Program-made: the position numbers and the translations under genes | NCBI GenBank assembly: GCA_903857665.1 | Contig: CAIOFV010000129.1 | Span: 1-64,000 of the forward strand | Length of the DNA: 64,000 bases | Reading direction: 5' to 3' | Source: an uncultured Myxococcales bacterium | GTDB taxonomy: Bacteria; Myxococcota_A; UBA9042; DTJE01 | Notes under the pieces: generated by a model | Told to the model about the DNA's origin: nothing | The model's database searches: none | Seen by the model: the letters and a program-made list of their open reading frames with translations, nothing else | Shown: one piece after another, positions 57,017 to 64,000 of the stretch | How positions within the stretch are numbered: position 1 is the stretch's first letter | Layout: each line of letters starts with the position of its first letter

Positions 57017-58295
57017 ACCCCAGCTCGCGCAGGCGGGCCGGCGTCCAGATGTTGCGGCCGTCCAGGACCAGCCGCCCCCGCATGCGTTCCTTCACGAGGT
57101 CGAAGTCCGGCTGGCGGAATTCGCCCCATTCGGTGACCAGCATCAGCACGTCCGCGCCGTCCACCGCCGCGTACTCGTCCTCGGCAAACTCCACGCGGGG
57201 CAGGCCCGACAGGATCCCGCGGGCGTTGTCCATCGCGATGGGGTCGTAGGCGCGCACCGACGCCCCGCGGCCCACCAGCCCCCGGATCACCTCGGTCGCG
57301 GGCGCCTCGCGCATGTCGTCCGTGTTGGGCTTGAAGGCCAGGCCCCACACCGCGCAGTGCACGCCCGACAGGTCCGGCCCCAGCAGCGCCACCAGCTTGT
57401 CCACCAGCAGCAGCTTCTGGTCCGCGTTCACCTCTTCCACGGCGTCCAGCACGCGCATGGCCAGCCCGTTTTCCCGCCCCGTCGCGACCAGCGCCTTGAC
57501 GTCCTTCGGGAAGCACGAGCCGCCGTACCCCACGCCCGCGAACAGGAACCGGGAGCCGATCCGCGGATCCGCGCCCATCCCGGCGCGCACCTTGTCCACG
57601 TCGGCGCCGATCCGGTCGCACAGCCCTGCGATTTCGTTCATGAAACTGATGCGCGTGGCCAGCATCGCGTTGCTGGCGTACTTGGTCATTTCGGACGAGC
57701 GCACGTCCATGAACAGGATCGGGTTGCCCGTGCGCACGAACGTGCCGTAGACCTCGGTCAGCAGTTCCCGTGCGCGCTCGCTGTCGGTGCCGCAGACGAT
57801 GCGGTCCGGCTTCATCATGTCGTGGACCGCGTCGCCTTCCTTCAGGAACTCGGGGTTGCTGGCCACGTCGAAGGGGTGCGTGGTGTGCTGGGCCAGGCAG
57901 GCCCGCACCTTGTCGCACGTCCCCACCGGCACCGTGGACTTCACCACGACCAGGCGGTAGCCGTCCATGTTCGCCGCGATGGTCCGGGCGCAGGCCAGCA
58001 CGTGCTGCAGGTCCGCGGACCCGTCTTCCTGGGGAGGCGTGCCGACCGCGATGAAGATCACCGTCGCCTCGCGAACCAGGGTCGGGATGTCCGTCGTGAA
58101 GGCCAGGCGCCCCTTGGCGCGGTTGCGCTCGACCAGATCGTCCAGGCCCGGCTCGTAGATCGGGATGCCACCGGCGTTCAGCACCTCGATCTTCCGGACG
58201 TCGATGTCGCCGCACACGACGTGGTTGCCGCTTTCGGCCAGGCCCGCTCCCAGCACCAGTCCCACGTACCCGGTCCCGACGACACCGACCTTCAT
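56988..58295 (-). CDS. ugd: UDP-glucose 6-dehydrogenase
   Basis: 435 residues. NAD-binding start MKVGVVGTGYVGLVLGAGLA, catalytic Cys261 in GYGGSCFPKD, and conserved NPEFLKEGDA and GLAFKPNTDDMREAPA. It oxidises UDP-glucose to UDP-glucuronate, a precursor of capsule and surface polysaccharides. ATG overlaps the upstream stop by 4 nt. Confidence 0.95.
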   Translation of the reverse strand: MKVGVVGTGYVGLVLGAGLAESGNHVVCGDIDVRKIEVLNAGGIPIYEPGLDDLVERNRAKGRLAFTTDIPTLVREATVIFIAVGTPPQEDGSADLQHVLACARTIAANMDGYRLVVVKSTVPVGTCDKVRACLAQHTTHPFDVASNPEFLKEGDAVHDMMKPDRIVCGTDSERARELLTEVYGTFVRTGNPILFMDVRSSEMTKYASNAMLATRISFMNEIAGLCDRIGADVDKVRAGMGADPRIGSRFLFAGVGYGGSCFPKDVKALVATGRENGLAMRVLDAVEEVNADQKLLLVDKLVALLGPDLSGVHCAVWGLAFKPNTDDMREAPATEVIRGLVGRGASVRAYDPIAMDNARGILSGLPRVEFAEDEYAAVDGADVLMLVTEWGEFRQPDFDLVKERMRGRLVLDGRNIWTPARLRELGFTYLGVGRP

Positions 58296-59644
58296 CCCTG
58301 CCTCCGCCCGTTCGCGTTTCTGCCATCCTCGGAACCGGTCGTCGTCCCGTTGCCGTCCTGGCCCCCGGCCCGCGACACTTCCAGCGTCATCACCCGCGTC
58401 CGGGTCCGGTCGAGCACACGGAACTGCAGCCCCTCGAACTCGATCGTTTCGTCCTTCTGCGGAACCCTGCCCGCGTGGGTGATGACCAGGCCGCCCAGCG
58501 TTTCATACAGTTCCTGCTCCGGCAGCTCGATGTCGAACAGGTCGGCGATCTCCTCGATCGCCATCTTCGCCTGGACCGTGTAGCAGCCGGGGCTCGTTTC
58601 CTTGATCCGCGGCTCGGCCTTCTCGTGCTCGTCGTAGATCTCGCCGACGATCTCCTCCAGGACGTCCTCGATCGTGACGATCCCGGCGGTCCCACCGAAC
58701 TCGTCCACGACGATGGCCATCTGGGCGTGCTCGCTCTGGAACAGCTTCAGGAGATCCCCGATCTTCTTGGATTCCGGCACGAACAGGGTCTTGCGCAGGC
58801 TGGCCAGCCGCTTCAGCGAGAACGGTTCCGACGCCCGGTTCGCGAGGTGGCGGATCAGGTCCTTCACCGTGAGGATGCCGATGATGGCGTCCAGATCCTC
58901 TTCGTACACCGGGTACCGCGAATACTGGTGTTCGCCGACGACCTTCAGTACCTCCTCCAGCGACGTGTCCCACTCGAAGCCCACCACGTCCGTCCGGGGG
59001 ATGAGGATCTCCTTGGCCATGGTGTCCGAGAACTCGATGATCGACGTCAGCAGTTCCTGCTTGTCCGACGGCAGGGCCCCCTGGGCCGTGCCCAGCCGGA
59101 TCATGGATTCAATCTCCTCCTCGGTGACCGGCGCGCCGTCCACGCCCACCGAGCCGCCGGCCGCGAGGATGAGGCCCCCGCTGATCCGCTCGAACAGCCA
59201 GGCGATCGGCCGGACCAGCGAGCAGACGAGGCGGGTCAGCGGGAACAGTGCGACCATCTTCCGCGCGTTGTGCTTGGCGTAGGTCTTCGGAATCACCTCG
59301 CCCAGCAGGATCAGCAGGAAGGTCATCACGCCGACGGACGCCGCGACGCTCCAGCCGGCGGCGCCCACGACCCCGTAGCTGTCGAGGATCTCGGCGGCGA
59401 GGCTGGTCGTCAGCGACGACGCCAGGATGTTGACGACGTTGTTCGCGACCAGGATGGACGCGATGACCTGGTTGGGGGAGGCCCGCCACAGTTCCAGGAG
59501 GCGGTTGCGCTGGTGCTCCTCGTCCAGGATCTGGTGGACCCCGTTGGGGCCCAGGGCCAGCAGGGCCGTTTCCGAGGCCGAAATCAGTCCCGACACGGCG
59601 ATCAGCAGGAGGATGACGAGCGACTGGAAACCGTAAGGGCCCAC
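58292..59644 (-). CDS. CNNM/HlyC-type membrane protein with CBS pair
   Basis: 450 residues. DUF21/CNNM transmembrane domain (~1-165; SGLISASETALLALG, GEVIPKTYAKHNARK), two CBS domains (~215-340; DVLEEIVGEIYDEHE near the end) and a CorC_HlyC C-terminal domain. Such proteins act in Mg2+ or Co2+ transport or envelope homeostasis. The start is GTG at 59644; GAGG is 12 nt upstream, which is long. It is translationally coupled to ugd. Confidence 0.92.
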   Translation of the reverse strand: MGPYGFQSLVILLLIAVSGLISASETALLALGPNGVHQILDEEHQRNRLLELWRASPNQVIASILVANNVVNILASSLTTSLAAEILDSYGVVGAAGWSVAASVGVMTFLLILLGEVIPKTYAKHNARKMVALFPLTRLVCSLVRPIAWLFERISGGLILAAGGSVGVDGAPVTEEEIESMIRLGTAQGALPSDKQELLTSIIEFSDTMAKEILIPRTDVVGFEWDTSLEEVLKVVGEHQYSRYPVYEEDLDAIIGILTVKDLIRHLANRASEPFSLKRLASLRKTLFVPESKKIGDLLKLFQSEHAQMAIVVDEFGGTAGIVTIEDVLEEIVGEIYDEHEKAEPRIKETSPGCYTVQAKMAIEEIADLFDIELPEQELYETLGGLVITHAGRVPQKDETIEFEGLQFRVLDRTRTRVMTLEVSRAGGQDGNGTTTGSEDGRNANGRRQG

Positions 59645-59722
59645 GAGGGCTTCTACCTCAGGAGACGCGCGACAAGACTAGCAGAGGGAGGGCCGGGGGG
59701 TCAACGCGGGGGCATTGAAGAG

Positions 59723-59751
59723 GCCCGAGGCGGCTGCGGCTCCGGCGAGAG
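59723..59751. repeat. 29-bp intergenic repeat, copy 1
   Basis: This segment matches 61,905-61,933 at 27 of 29 positions. Both copies lie in intergenic DNA and share no other flanking similarity. It is in the gap 59,645-59,793 upstream of the CNNM gene. Its role is unknown; it may be a short dispersed repeat. Confidence 0.45.
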
Positions 59752-59793
59752 TTTCCTGCAAAAACCCGTCCCTTCGCCCGAAGGCTCGGCCAC

Positions 59794-60933
59794 CTACGCG
59801 CTCGGGCGGGGTTCGAGGGTGCGCCAGGCCGCGTCGTGGAAGCGAGGTCGGAAGGACTGGATCCCCCCGCGGGATCGATCCGGGTGGACGCGGTTCGTCA
59901 ACAGGACCACCAGCCGACCGGTGACCGGCTCCATCCAGAACGACGTGCCGGTGAACCCGAGGTGGCCCACGGTCCCGGTGGGCGCCCGGTCACCGGCCAT
60001 CGAGCCCCGCGGCGAGGGCGTGTCGAACCCCATCAGGCGGGTCGAGCCCGGCGGGGTGGCCTCCCGCGACCACAGGCGCCGGACCAGGGGCGCCGGCCAT
60101 GGCCCGTCGCCCCGGAAGGAGTCCCGGAAGGCCAGCGCGATGGCCGCGACCTCCCGTGCGGTCGAGAACAGGCCCGCATGGCCGGCGGCGCCTCCCAGCA
60201 CCCAGGCGTTGTCGTCGTGCACCTCGCCCTGCAGGCACCGCCGCCGGGTCGGGCAGACCTCGGTCGCCGCGATCTGGCCGGTCGGCACCGGGGCCGGGTC
60301 GGCCACCCCGCCCCGCACGCCGACGAAGAACGTCCCGCGCAGCCCGAGGGGCGCGGCCACGCAGTCCACGAACTGGCGATCCAGCGGGGCGCCTCCGGCC
60401 GATTCGACGAGGGCGGCCAGCAGCATGAAGCCCAGATCGCTGTAGACGCAGGCGGCACCCGGAGGCGCGCCCGGGACCTCGGCGGCGATCCGGGCCCGCA
60501 CGGCGTCGATCGCGAACGGGGCCCCCGCGACCGACACGCCCCCGGCGGCCACGAGGTCGGCCGCGAAGGGTCGCCAGGCAGGCAGGCCCGACACGTGGGA
60601 CAGCAGGTGTACGGGGGTCGCGGCCGCCCAGGAAGTACCGCGAAGGAACGGGAGGAAGGCCCCGATCGGGGCGTCCAGGCCCAGCCGTCCCTGCGCGCAC
60701 AGCGACAGGATCACCGGCACCGTCGCCAGGGGCTTGGTCAGGGAGGCGACGTCGAACACGGTGTCGGGACCGACCGGCGCATCGACGGCACCCGCATCGG
60801 GAAACGCCGTCCTGCCGGTCGCGCCCAGCCAGGCCTCGTCGTGGCCGCGCCAGCAGCCCGCGACGGCCCCGGCGAACACCGGGCCCTCGCCCCCCCGCAG
60901 GATCTGGTCCACGTCGTCGAACCGGCCGGACAT
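59794..60933 (-). CDS. serine hydrolase of the beta-lactamase/penicillin-binding-protein fold
   Basis: 379 residues. The SxxK motif is Ser64-Leu-Thr-Lys67 (DVASLTKPLATV). YSDLGFMLL supplies the Tyr of the YxN-like second motif (here Y-S-D), and GHLGFTGTSFW the HxG third motif. No signal peptide is seen, so it may be cytosolic. Class C-like esterases and EstB-type enzymes share these features; substrate unknown. It is followed 37 nt upstream by the LD-carboxypeptidase gene on the same strand. Confidence 0.85.
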   Translation of the reverse strand: MSGRFDDVDQILRGGEGPVFAGAVAGCWRGHDEAWLGATGRTAFPDAGAVDAPVGPDTVFDVASLTKPLATVPVILSLCAQGRLGLDAPIGAFLPFLRGTSWAAATPVHLLSHVSGLPAWRPFAADLVAAGGVSVAGAPFAIDAVRARIAAEVPGAPPGAACVYSDLGFMLLAALVESAGGAPLDRQFVDCVAAPLGLRGTFFVGVRGGVADPAPVPTGQIAATEVCPTRRRCLQGEVHDDNAWVLGGAAGHAGLFSTAREVAAIALAFRDSFRGDGPWPAPLVRRLWSREATPPGSTRLMGFDTPSPRGSMAGDRAPTGTVGHLGFTGTSFWMEPVTGRLVVLLTNRVHPDRSRGGIQSFRPRFHDAAWRTLEPRPSA

Positions 60934-60970
60934 GGGTCCTCCATTGATCAGCCTGAGGCGCCTCCGTGCC

Positions 60971-61876
60971 CTACGAGGCGAACGGATCCTCGACCACCTG
61001 CAGGACGCCCTGGTCCGCGTCCAGGACCGCCTCGACGCCCTCGGGCACCGGGTGCAGCAGGGTCCCGTGGCCGGCCGGGAAGCCGGTCACCACGGGGCGT
61101 CCCAGGGCCTGCGCGAACCGCCGCACGGTGGCGACCAGGGAGTCGGCGTCCTCGGCCCGCGCGCCCAGTTCCCCGATGACCACGCCCGCGATCCCCGCCG
61201 CATCGGCCGCAAGGGCCAACTGCGTCAGCAGCCGATCCAGCCGGTACACCGGTTCGTTCACGTCCTCCATGACCAGGATCGTCCCCCGCAGCGGCGGGGC
61301 GAATCGCGTCCCCATCATGGCTCCCAGCATCGACAGGTTCCCCGCCACCAGGCGACCGCGGGCCTTCCCGCCGGTCACCGTGCGCAGGCCGTCCCAGCGG
61401 AAGGTCGCCTCGCGGTCCAGCCCCAGCAGCGCGTTGCGGGCCCGCCGCAGGGACTCCGCGTCGGCCTGGGCCAGCGTGGTCACGTTCGGGCCGTGGAAGG
61501 TGACGAGGTCCCCGGCACCCAGGAAGAAGAGGTGCAGCGCGGTCAGGTCCGAAAACCCCTGGAACAGCCGGGGCCGCAGGTCGGAAGCACGTGCCTCCAG
61601 GGCCGGAAGCAGGCGCATGACGCCGTACCCGCCGCGGGCCGCGATCACCCCGTCGGCATCGTCCCCGGTGAAGGCGGCCACCAGTTCCCCGGCCCGCTGA
61701 TCGTCGGGGCCCGCCAGGAACCCTTCGGTCGCGAACAGCCGGGGATCCCACCGCGGGACCAGCCCGAAGCCGGCCAGCACCTGGACCCCCGCGGCGAAGC
61801 GTTCCGCGGGCACAGGCCCGCAGGGGGCCACCAGGCGCACGACCGATCCGCGGGCGAGGGGGCGGGGTTTGCGCAC
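60971..61876 (-). CDS. LD-carboxypeptidase (peptidase S66)
   Basis: 301 residues. Nucleophile Ser109 in GFSDLTALH, just after ARGGYGVMRLL; the Glu and His of the S66 triad fit VMEDVNEPVYR and FPAGHGT. It removes the terminal D-Ala from recycled murein tetrapeptides. The GTG at 61876 lies 6 nt after GGGAGG; a GTG six bases earlier is in frame. It is probably co-transcribed with the serine hydrolase, which may also act on muropeptides. Confidence 0.88.
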   Translation of the reverse strand: MRKPRPLARGSVVRLVAPCGPVPAERFAAGVQVLAGFGLVPRWDPRLFATEGFLAGPDDQRAGELVAAFTGDDADGVIAARGGYGVMRLLPALEARASDLRPRLFQGFSDLTALHLFFLGAGDLVTFHGPNVTTLAQADAESLRRARNALLGLDREATFRWDGLRTVTGGKARGRLVAGNLSMLGAMMGTRFAPPLRGTILVMEDVNEPVYRLDRLLTQLALAADAAGIAGVVIGELGARAEDADSLVATVRRFAQALGRPVVTGFPAGHGTLLHPVPEGVEAVLDADQGVLQVVEDPFAS

Positions 61877-61904
61877 GAACACCTCCCGCGACAGGCTTCG
61901 ATCC

Positions 61905-61933
61905 GCCCGAGGCGACTGCGGCTCCGGCGAGGG
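61905..61933. repeat. 29-bp intergenic repeat, copy 2
   Basis: Same element as at 59,723-59,751 with two substitutions, in the same orientation. It is just upstream of the LD-carboxypeptidase start (minus) and between that gene and the divergent patatin gene. It is spaced about 2.2 kb from copy 1. Confidence 0.45.
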
Positions 61934-62067
61934 ATAGCCGCGCAATCCGCCCGCCGACGCCTTCGAACCCGGGCGGCGTTCGTGAGTATAGTGTGCCTGA
62001 TGCCCGACGTGGCCATGAACTGGCGGCCCCACTGTGCCGAAGGTAGAATGGGCAACGAGGAGGCGCA

Positions 62068-63444
62068 ATGAGCCTGACCATCCTTCAGAAGAGCGACCTT
62101 TCGAAGCCGCGCAAGAACCCCCGCATCGCGCTGGTCCTCGCGGGCGGGGCCATTTCTGGCGGCACGTTCAAGCTGGGCGGCCTGATCGCCCTGAACCGGT
62201 TCATCCGGAACCGGAAGGTCACCGAGTTCGACATCTACGTGTGCCTGTCGGCGGGCGCCTTCATCGGCTGCTTCCTGGCTGGCGGCGTCCCGCCGGACGA
62301 GATGCTCAAGGCCCTCAACGGCACCTCGACGAAGTTCAACCAGTTCAAGTTCTACGACTTCTACTGGCCTGCGGTGGGCGAATGGGCACGGAGGGCCGCG
62401 CGGCTTGGCAAGGACGCCGTCCGGATCTGGCCGCGGGTGGCCAAGGCGGCGGCCAGCCACGTGTCGGCCAACCGCGAGGACCTGGGCCGGCGCATCGGCG
62501 AAGCGATCCGCCACCCCGGGTACGGCACGCTGGAAAAGGTCATCGGTCCCTTCGTCACCGACCTGTTGAACGCGACGCCCCTGCCCCACGTCGGCCGCTA
62601 CATCCCCTCGGGGCTGTTCGACAACGCCCGGATCGAACGGTACGTGCGCGAGAACCTCGTCCGAAGCCACATCCCCAACGACTTCCGGATGTTGAATCGC
62701 GAACGCGGCAATTCGCTGTACATCGTGGCGACCAACCTGAACACGGCGAAGGGCGTGGTGTTCGGCCATGACGCCGATCCCACCGCGACCATCTCCCAGG
62801 CGGTCCAGGCCTCGACCGCCATCCCGGGCTTCTACATTCCGGCCAAGGTCCACGGCGAGGAATACCTGGATGCGATGGTCCGCAAGACGGCCAACACCAG
62901 CCTGGCGGTGCACAAGGGCGCGGACCTGATCATCATCTACAACCCCTTCCGGCCGTTCATGAACCGCAACCGCTACCAACTGGTCCCGACCGCGTCGAGC
63001 CTGTCGGAGCTGGGCCTGGGCACGATCCTGAACCAGACGATCCGGACCATGGTCCACACGCGCCTGTATGCCGGCCTCAAGAAGCTGCGACTGGACCCGT
63101 CGTTCAAGGGCGACGTGATCCTGATCGAGCCGACGGAATCGGACGCCCAGTTCTTCACGATCAACCCGCTGGCGTTCTGGAACCGCAACGAGGCCGCCAG
63201 GAACGGCTTCAACTCCGTGCGCCAGGACCTCGAGCGCAACTACGGCGAAGTGTCGCGCATCCTGGAAGCCTACGGCCTGCAGTGCGATCTGGACGCCATC
63301 GGCGAGTCGCTGGACGACGTGCTGGCGACCCCGACCGACGCCCCGGCCCGGAACGCCGCTGCCGCCGTCGCTGGAGGCACCGCGGCACCCGCCGGATCGG
63401 CCTCCACCCACGTCGCCTCGCCCCGGCTGCGCATCGTGCAGTAG
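62068..63444 (+). CDS. patatin-like phospholipase with variant active-site motifs
   Basis: 458 residues. The oxyanion loop is ALVLAGGAISGGTFKLGG, the nucleophile Ser lies in YVCLSAGAF where GxSxG normally begins with Gly (Cys here), and the dyad Asp is probably in YLDAMV rather than DGG. The C-terminal ~100 residues are low in complexity and rich in Ala. Patatins hydrolyse acyl lipids. The Ser-Asp dyad is kept, so activity is plausible, but both motifs deviate. A strong GAGGAGG precedes the ATG, and TAGAAT lies at 62,044-62,049. Confidence 0.78.
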   Translation: MSLTILQKSDLSKPRKNPRIALVLAGGAISGGTFKLGGLIALNRFIRNRKVTEFDIYVCLSAGAFIGCFLAGGVPPDEMLKALNGTSTKFNQFKFYDFYWPAVGEWARRAARLGKDAVRIWPRVAKAAASHVSANREDLGRRIGEAIRHPGYGTLEKVIGPFVTDLLNATPLPHVGRYIPSGLFDNARIERYVRENLVRSHIPNDFRMLNRERGNSLYIVATNLNTAKGVVFGHDADPTATISQAVQASTAIPGFYIPAKVHGEEYLDAMVRKTANTSLAVHKGADLIIIYNPFRPFMNRNRYQLVPTASSLSELGLGTILNQTIRTMVHTRLYAGLKKLRLDPSFKGDVILIEPTESDAQFFTINPLAFWNRNEAARNGFNSVRQDLERNYGEVSRILEAYGLQCDLDAIGESLDDVLATPTDAPARNAAAAVAGGTAAPAGSASTHVASPRLRIVQ

Positions 63445-63495
63445 GCCCCTGCGGCGTCATCGATCCTGCCTATCGACCCCGAGGCCCGCCCGGAC

Positions 63496-63501
63496 TAGAA
63501 T
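63496..63501 (+). promoter_or_regulatory. TAGAAT -10 element directly before an ATG (leaderless candidate)
   Basis: TAGAAT ends seven bases before the ATG at 63509. TCGACC at 63,473-63,478 is at the right distance for a -35 (17-nt spacer, four of six). No Shine-Dalgarno site is visible. Confidence 0.4.
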
Positions 63502-63508
63502 GCGGCCC

Positions 63509-64000
63509 ATGGAACTGCGACCGCGACTCCTCCCCGCCTTCCTCGCCGTGACGACGACGGTCCTCCTGTCCTCGTGCCACGCATCCCCCGAGGAGCGGGC
63601 CGTTCGCGACACGTTCCAGCGCTTCCTGGAAGGGCTGGACCGGGCCGACGCCGCCATGCTGTGGTCGCTGGCCGACGACGAAACGCATCGCTTCTTCGAA
63701 GAACTGGCGCAGGAAACCCGCGACGCCGTAGCCGATGTGGATGCGCATTGGCCCGAAGCCGACCGCGTGCAGGCCCGGCGTACCGTCGGAGGCGATTTCG
63801 TGGGTCCCGGGACCACCGGGGCCTCGCTGTTCGCCGCCTTCCTGGACCCGCGCCGCCTGCAGGCGCCCCAGGACCCGACGGCCCGACAGATCGACCGGGT
63901 CCAGATGACGGGCGCGCGGGCCATGGTGGTCTTGAAGTCGGGCGAAACCCTGGAACTGGTGTCGGACGCCGGGGGCGCCTGGCGAATGGCGATCTTCCTG
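63509..64000 (+). CDS. predicted lipoprotein, cut by the window end
   Basis: 164 codons are visible and the frame is open at base 64000. Signal peptide with lipobox Cys23 (LLSSC), then a helical region (RDTFQRFLEGLDRADAAMLW, ETHRFFEELAQET) and a short hydrophobic strand at the end (RAMVVLKSGETLELV). No family recognised; the start is likely leaderless. Conceptually reads as a periplasmic or outer-membrane protein. Confidence 0.65.
   Translation, partial: MELRPRLLPAFLAVTTTVLLSSCHASPEERAVRDTFQRFLEGLDRADAAMLWSLADDETHRFFEELAQETRDAVADVDAHWPEADRVQARRTVGGDFVGPGTTGASLFAAFLDPRRLQAPQDPTARQIDRVQMTGARAMVVLKSGETLELVSDAGGAWRMAIFL

Noticed and set aside
59794..60933. Antibiotic-resistance beta-lactamase
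   Set aside because: No signal peptide and the motifs fit the wider serine hydrolase/esterase family; resistance cannot be claimed.

Overview
The window is very GC-rich (about 70%), gene-dense DNA from a Gram-negative bacterium. Signs of an outer membrane are a LolA-like carrier, an MMPL exporter, about ten predicted lipoproteins and beta-barrel-like proteins. Secreted proteins with Asp/Pro/Val-rich tethers, tandem four-cysteine repeats and a MopE-like DxDGDG block are typical of Myxococcota and other former 'Deltaproteobacteria'. That placement is inference; no rRNA or tRNA gene is visible. Many genes overlap by 4 nt (ATGA/GTGA) and GTG starts with strong Shine-Dalgarno sites are common.

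1-21,477: an aryl-polyene-like fatty acid/polyketide locus. The minus arm (4972 to 1296) encodes a holo-ACP synthase, ACP, COG4648-type membrane protein, double flavodoxin-fold protein and PlsC-type acyltransferase. The plus arm (10,485 to 21,477) encodes a ketosynthase, a Ketoacyl-synt_2 protein, a cobalamin-type radical SAM enzyme, a ketosynthase/chain-length-factor fusion, an ApeI-like dehydratase, a glycosyltransferase, a thioesterase, a LolA-like protein, an MMPL exporter and a DUF3261-like lipoprotein. Between the arms is a four-gene operon (10,156 to 5094): PanE-like reductase, 2-hydroxyacyl-CoA dehydratase, its ATPase activator and an ADP-forming acyl-CoA synthetase. Canonical aryl polyene loci use an ammonia-lyase and an AMP ligase for the aryl starter. 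Neither is seen, and I propose this operon makes an enoyl- or cinnamoyl-type CoA starter by reduction and dehydration. A second radical SAM enzyme opens the window. This locus is the best candidate for an undescribed system.

21,492-30,717: lipoproteins, carAB, a radical SAM/SPASM-like protein, an outer-membrane-like protein and a possible small membrane protein. 30,824-35,056: a defence-like patch with an MmeI-like type IIG restriction-modification enzyme, whose recognition region looks compositionally foreign, and a nucleotidyltransferase plus 60-residue partner. 35,063-49,686: mostly cell-surface genes (a C-terminally anchored protein with a small membrane partner, a DUF4838 lipoprotein, a CehA/McbA-like metallohydrolase, two cysteine-repeat proteins and a barrel-like protein), with a nitroreductase and a receiver-PAS-histidine kinase.

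49,772-55,155: a partial complex I operon, nuoA-C-D-G-H-I, without nuoB, nuoE, nuoF or the antiporter-like subunits. 55,170-64,000: a small HEAT-like protein, rhomboid protease, UDP-glucose dehydrogenase, CNNM/HlyC-type protein, serine hydrolase, LD-carboxypeptidase, patatin-like protein and a lipoprotein cut by the window end.

Several sigma70-like promoters can be read. Three drive envelope or secreted genes and carry a G7-G8 run between -35 and -10, which suggests possible slippage-based phase variation. No convincing rho-independent terminator, CRISPR array or insertion sequence was found.
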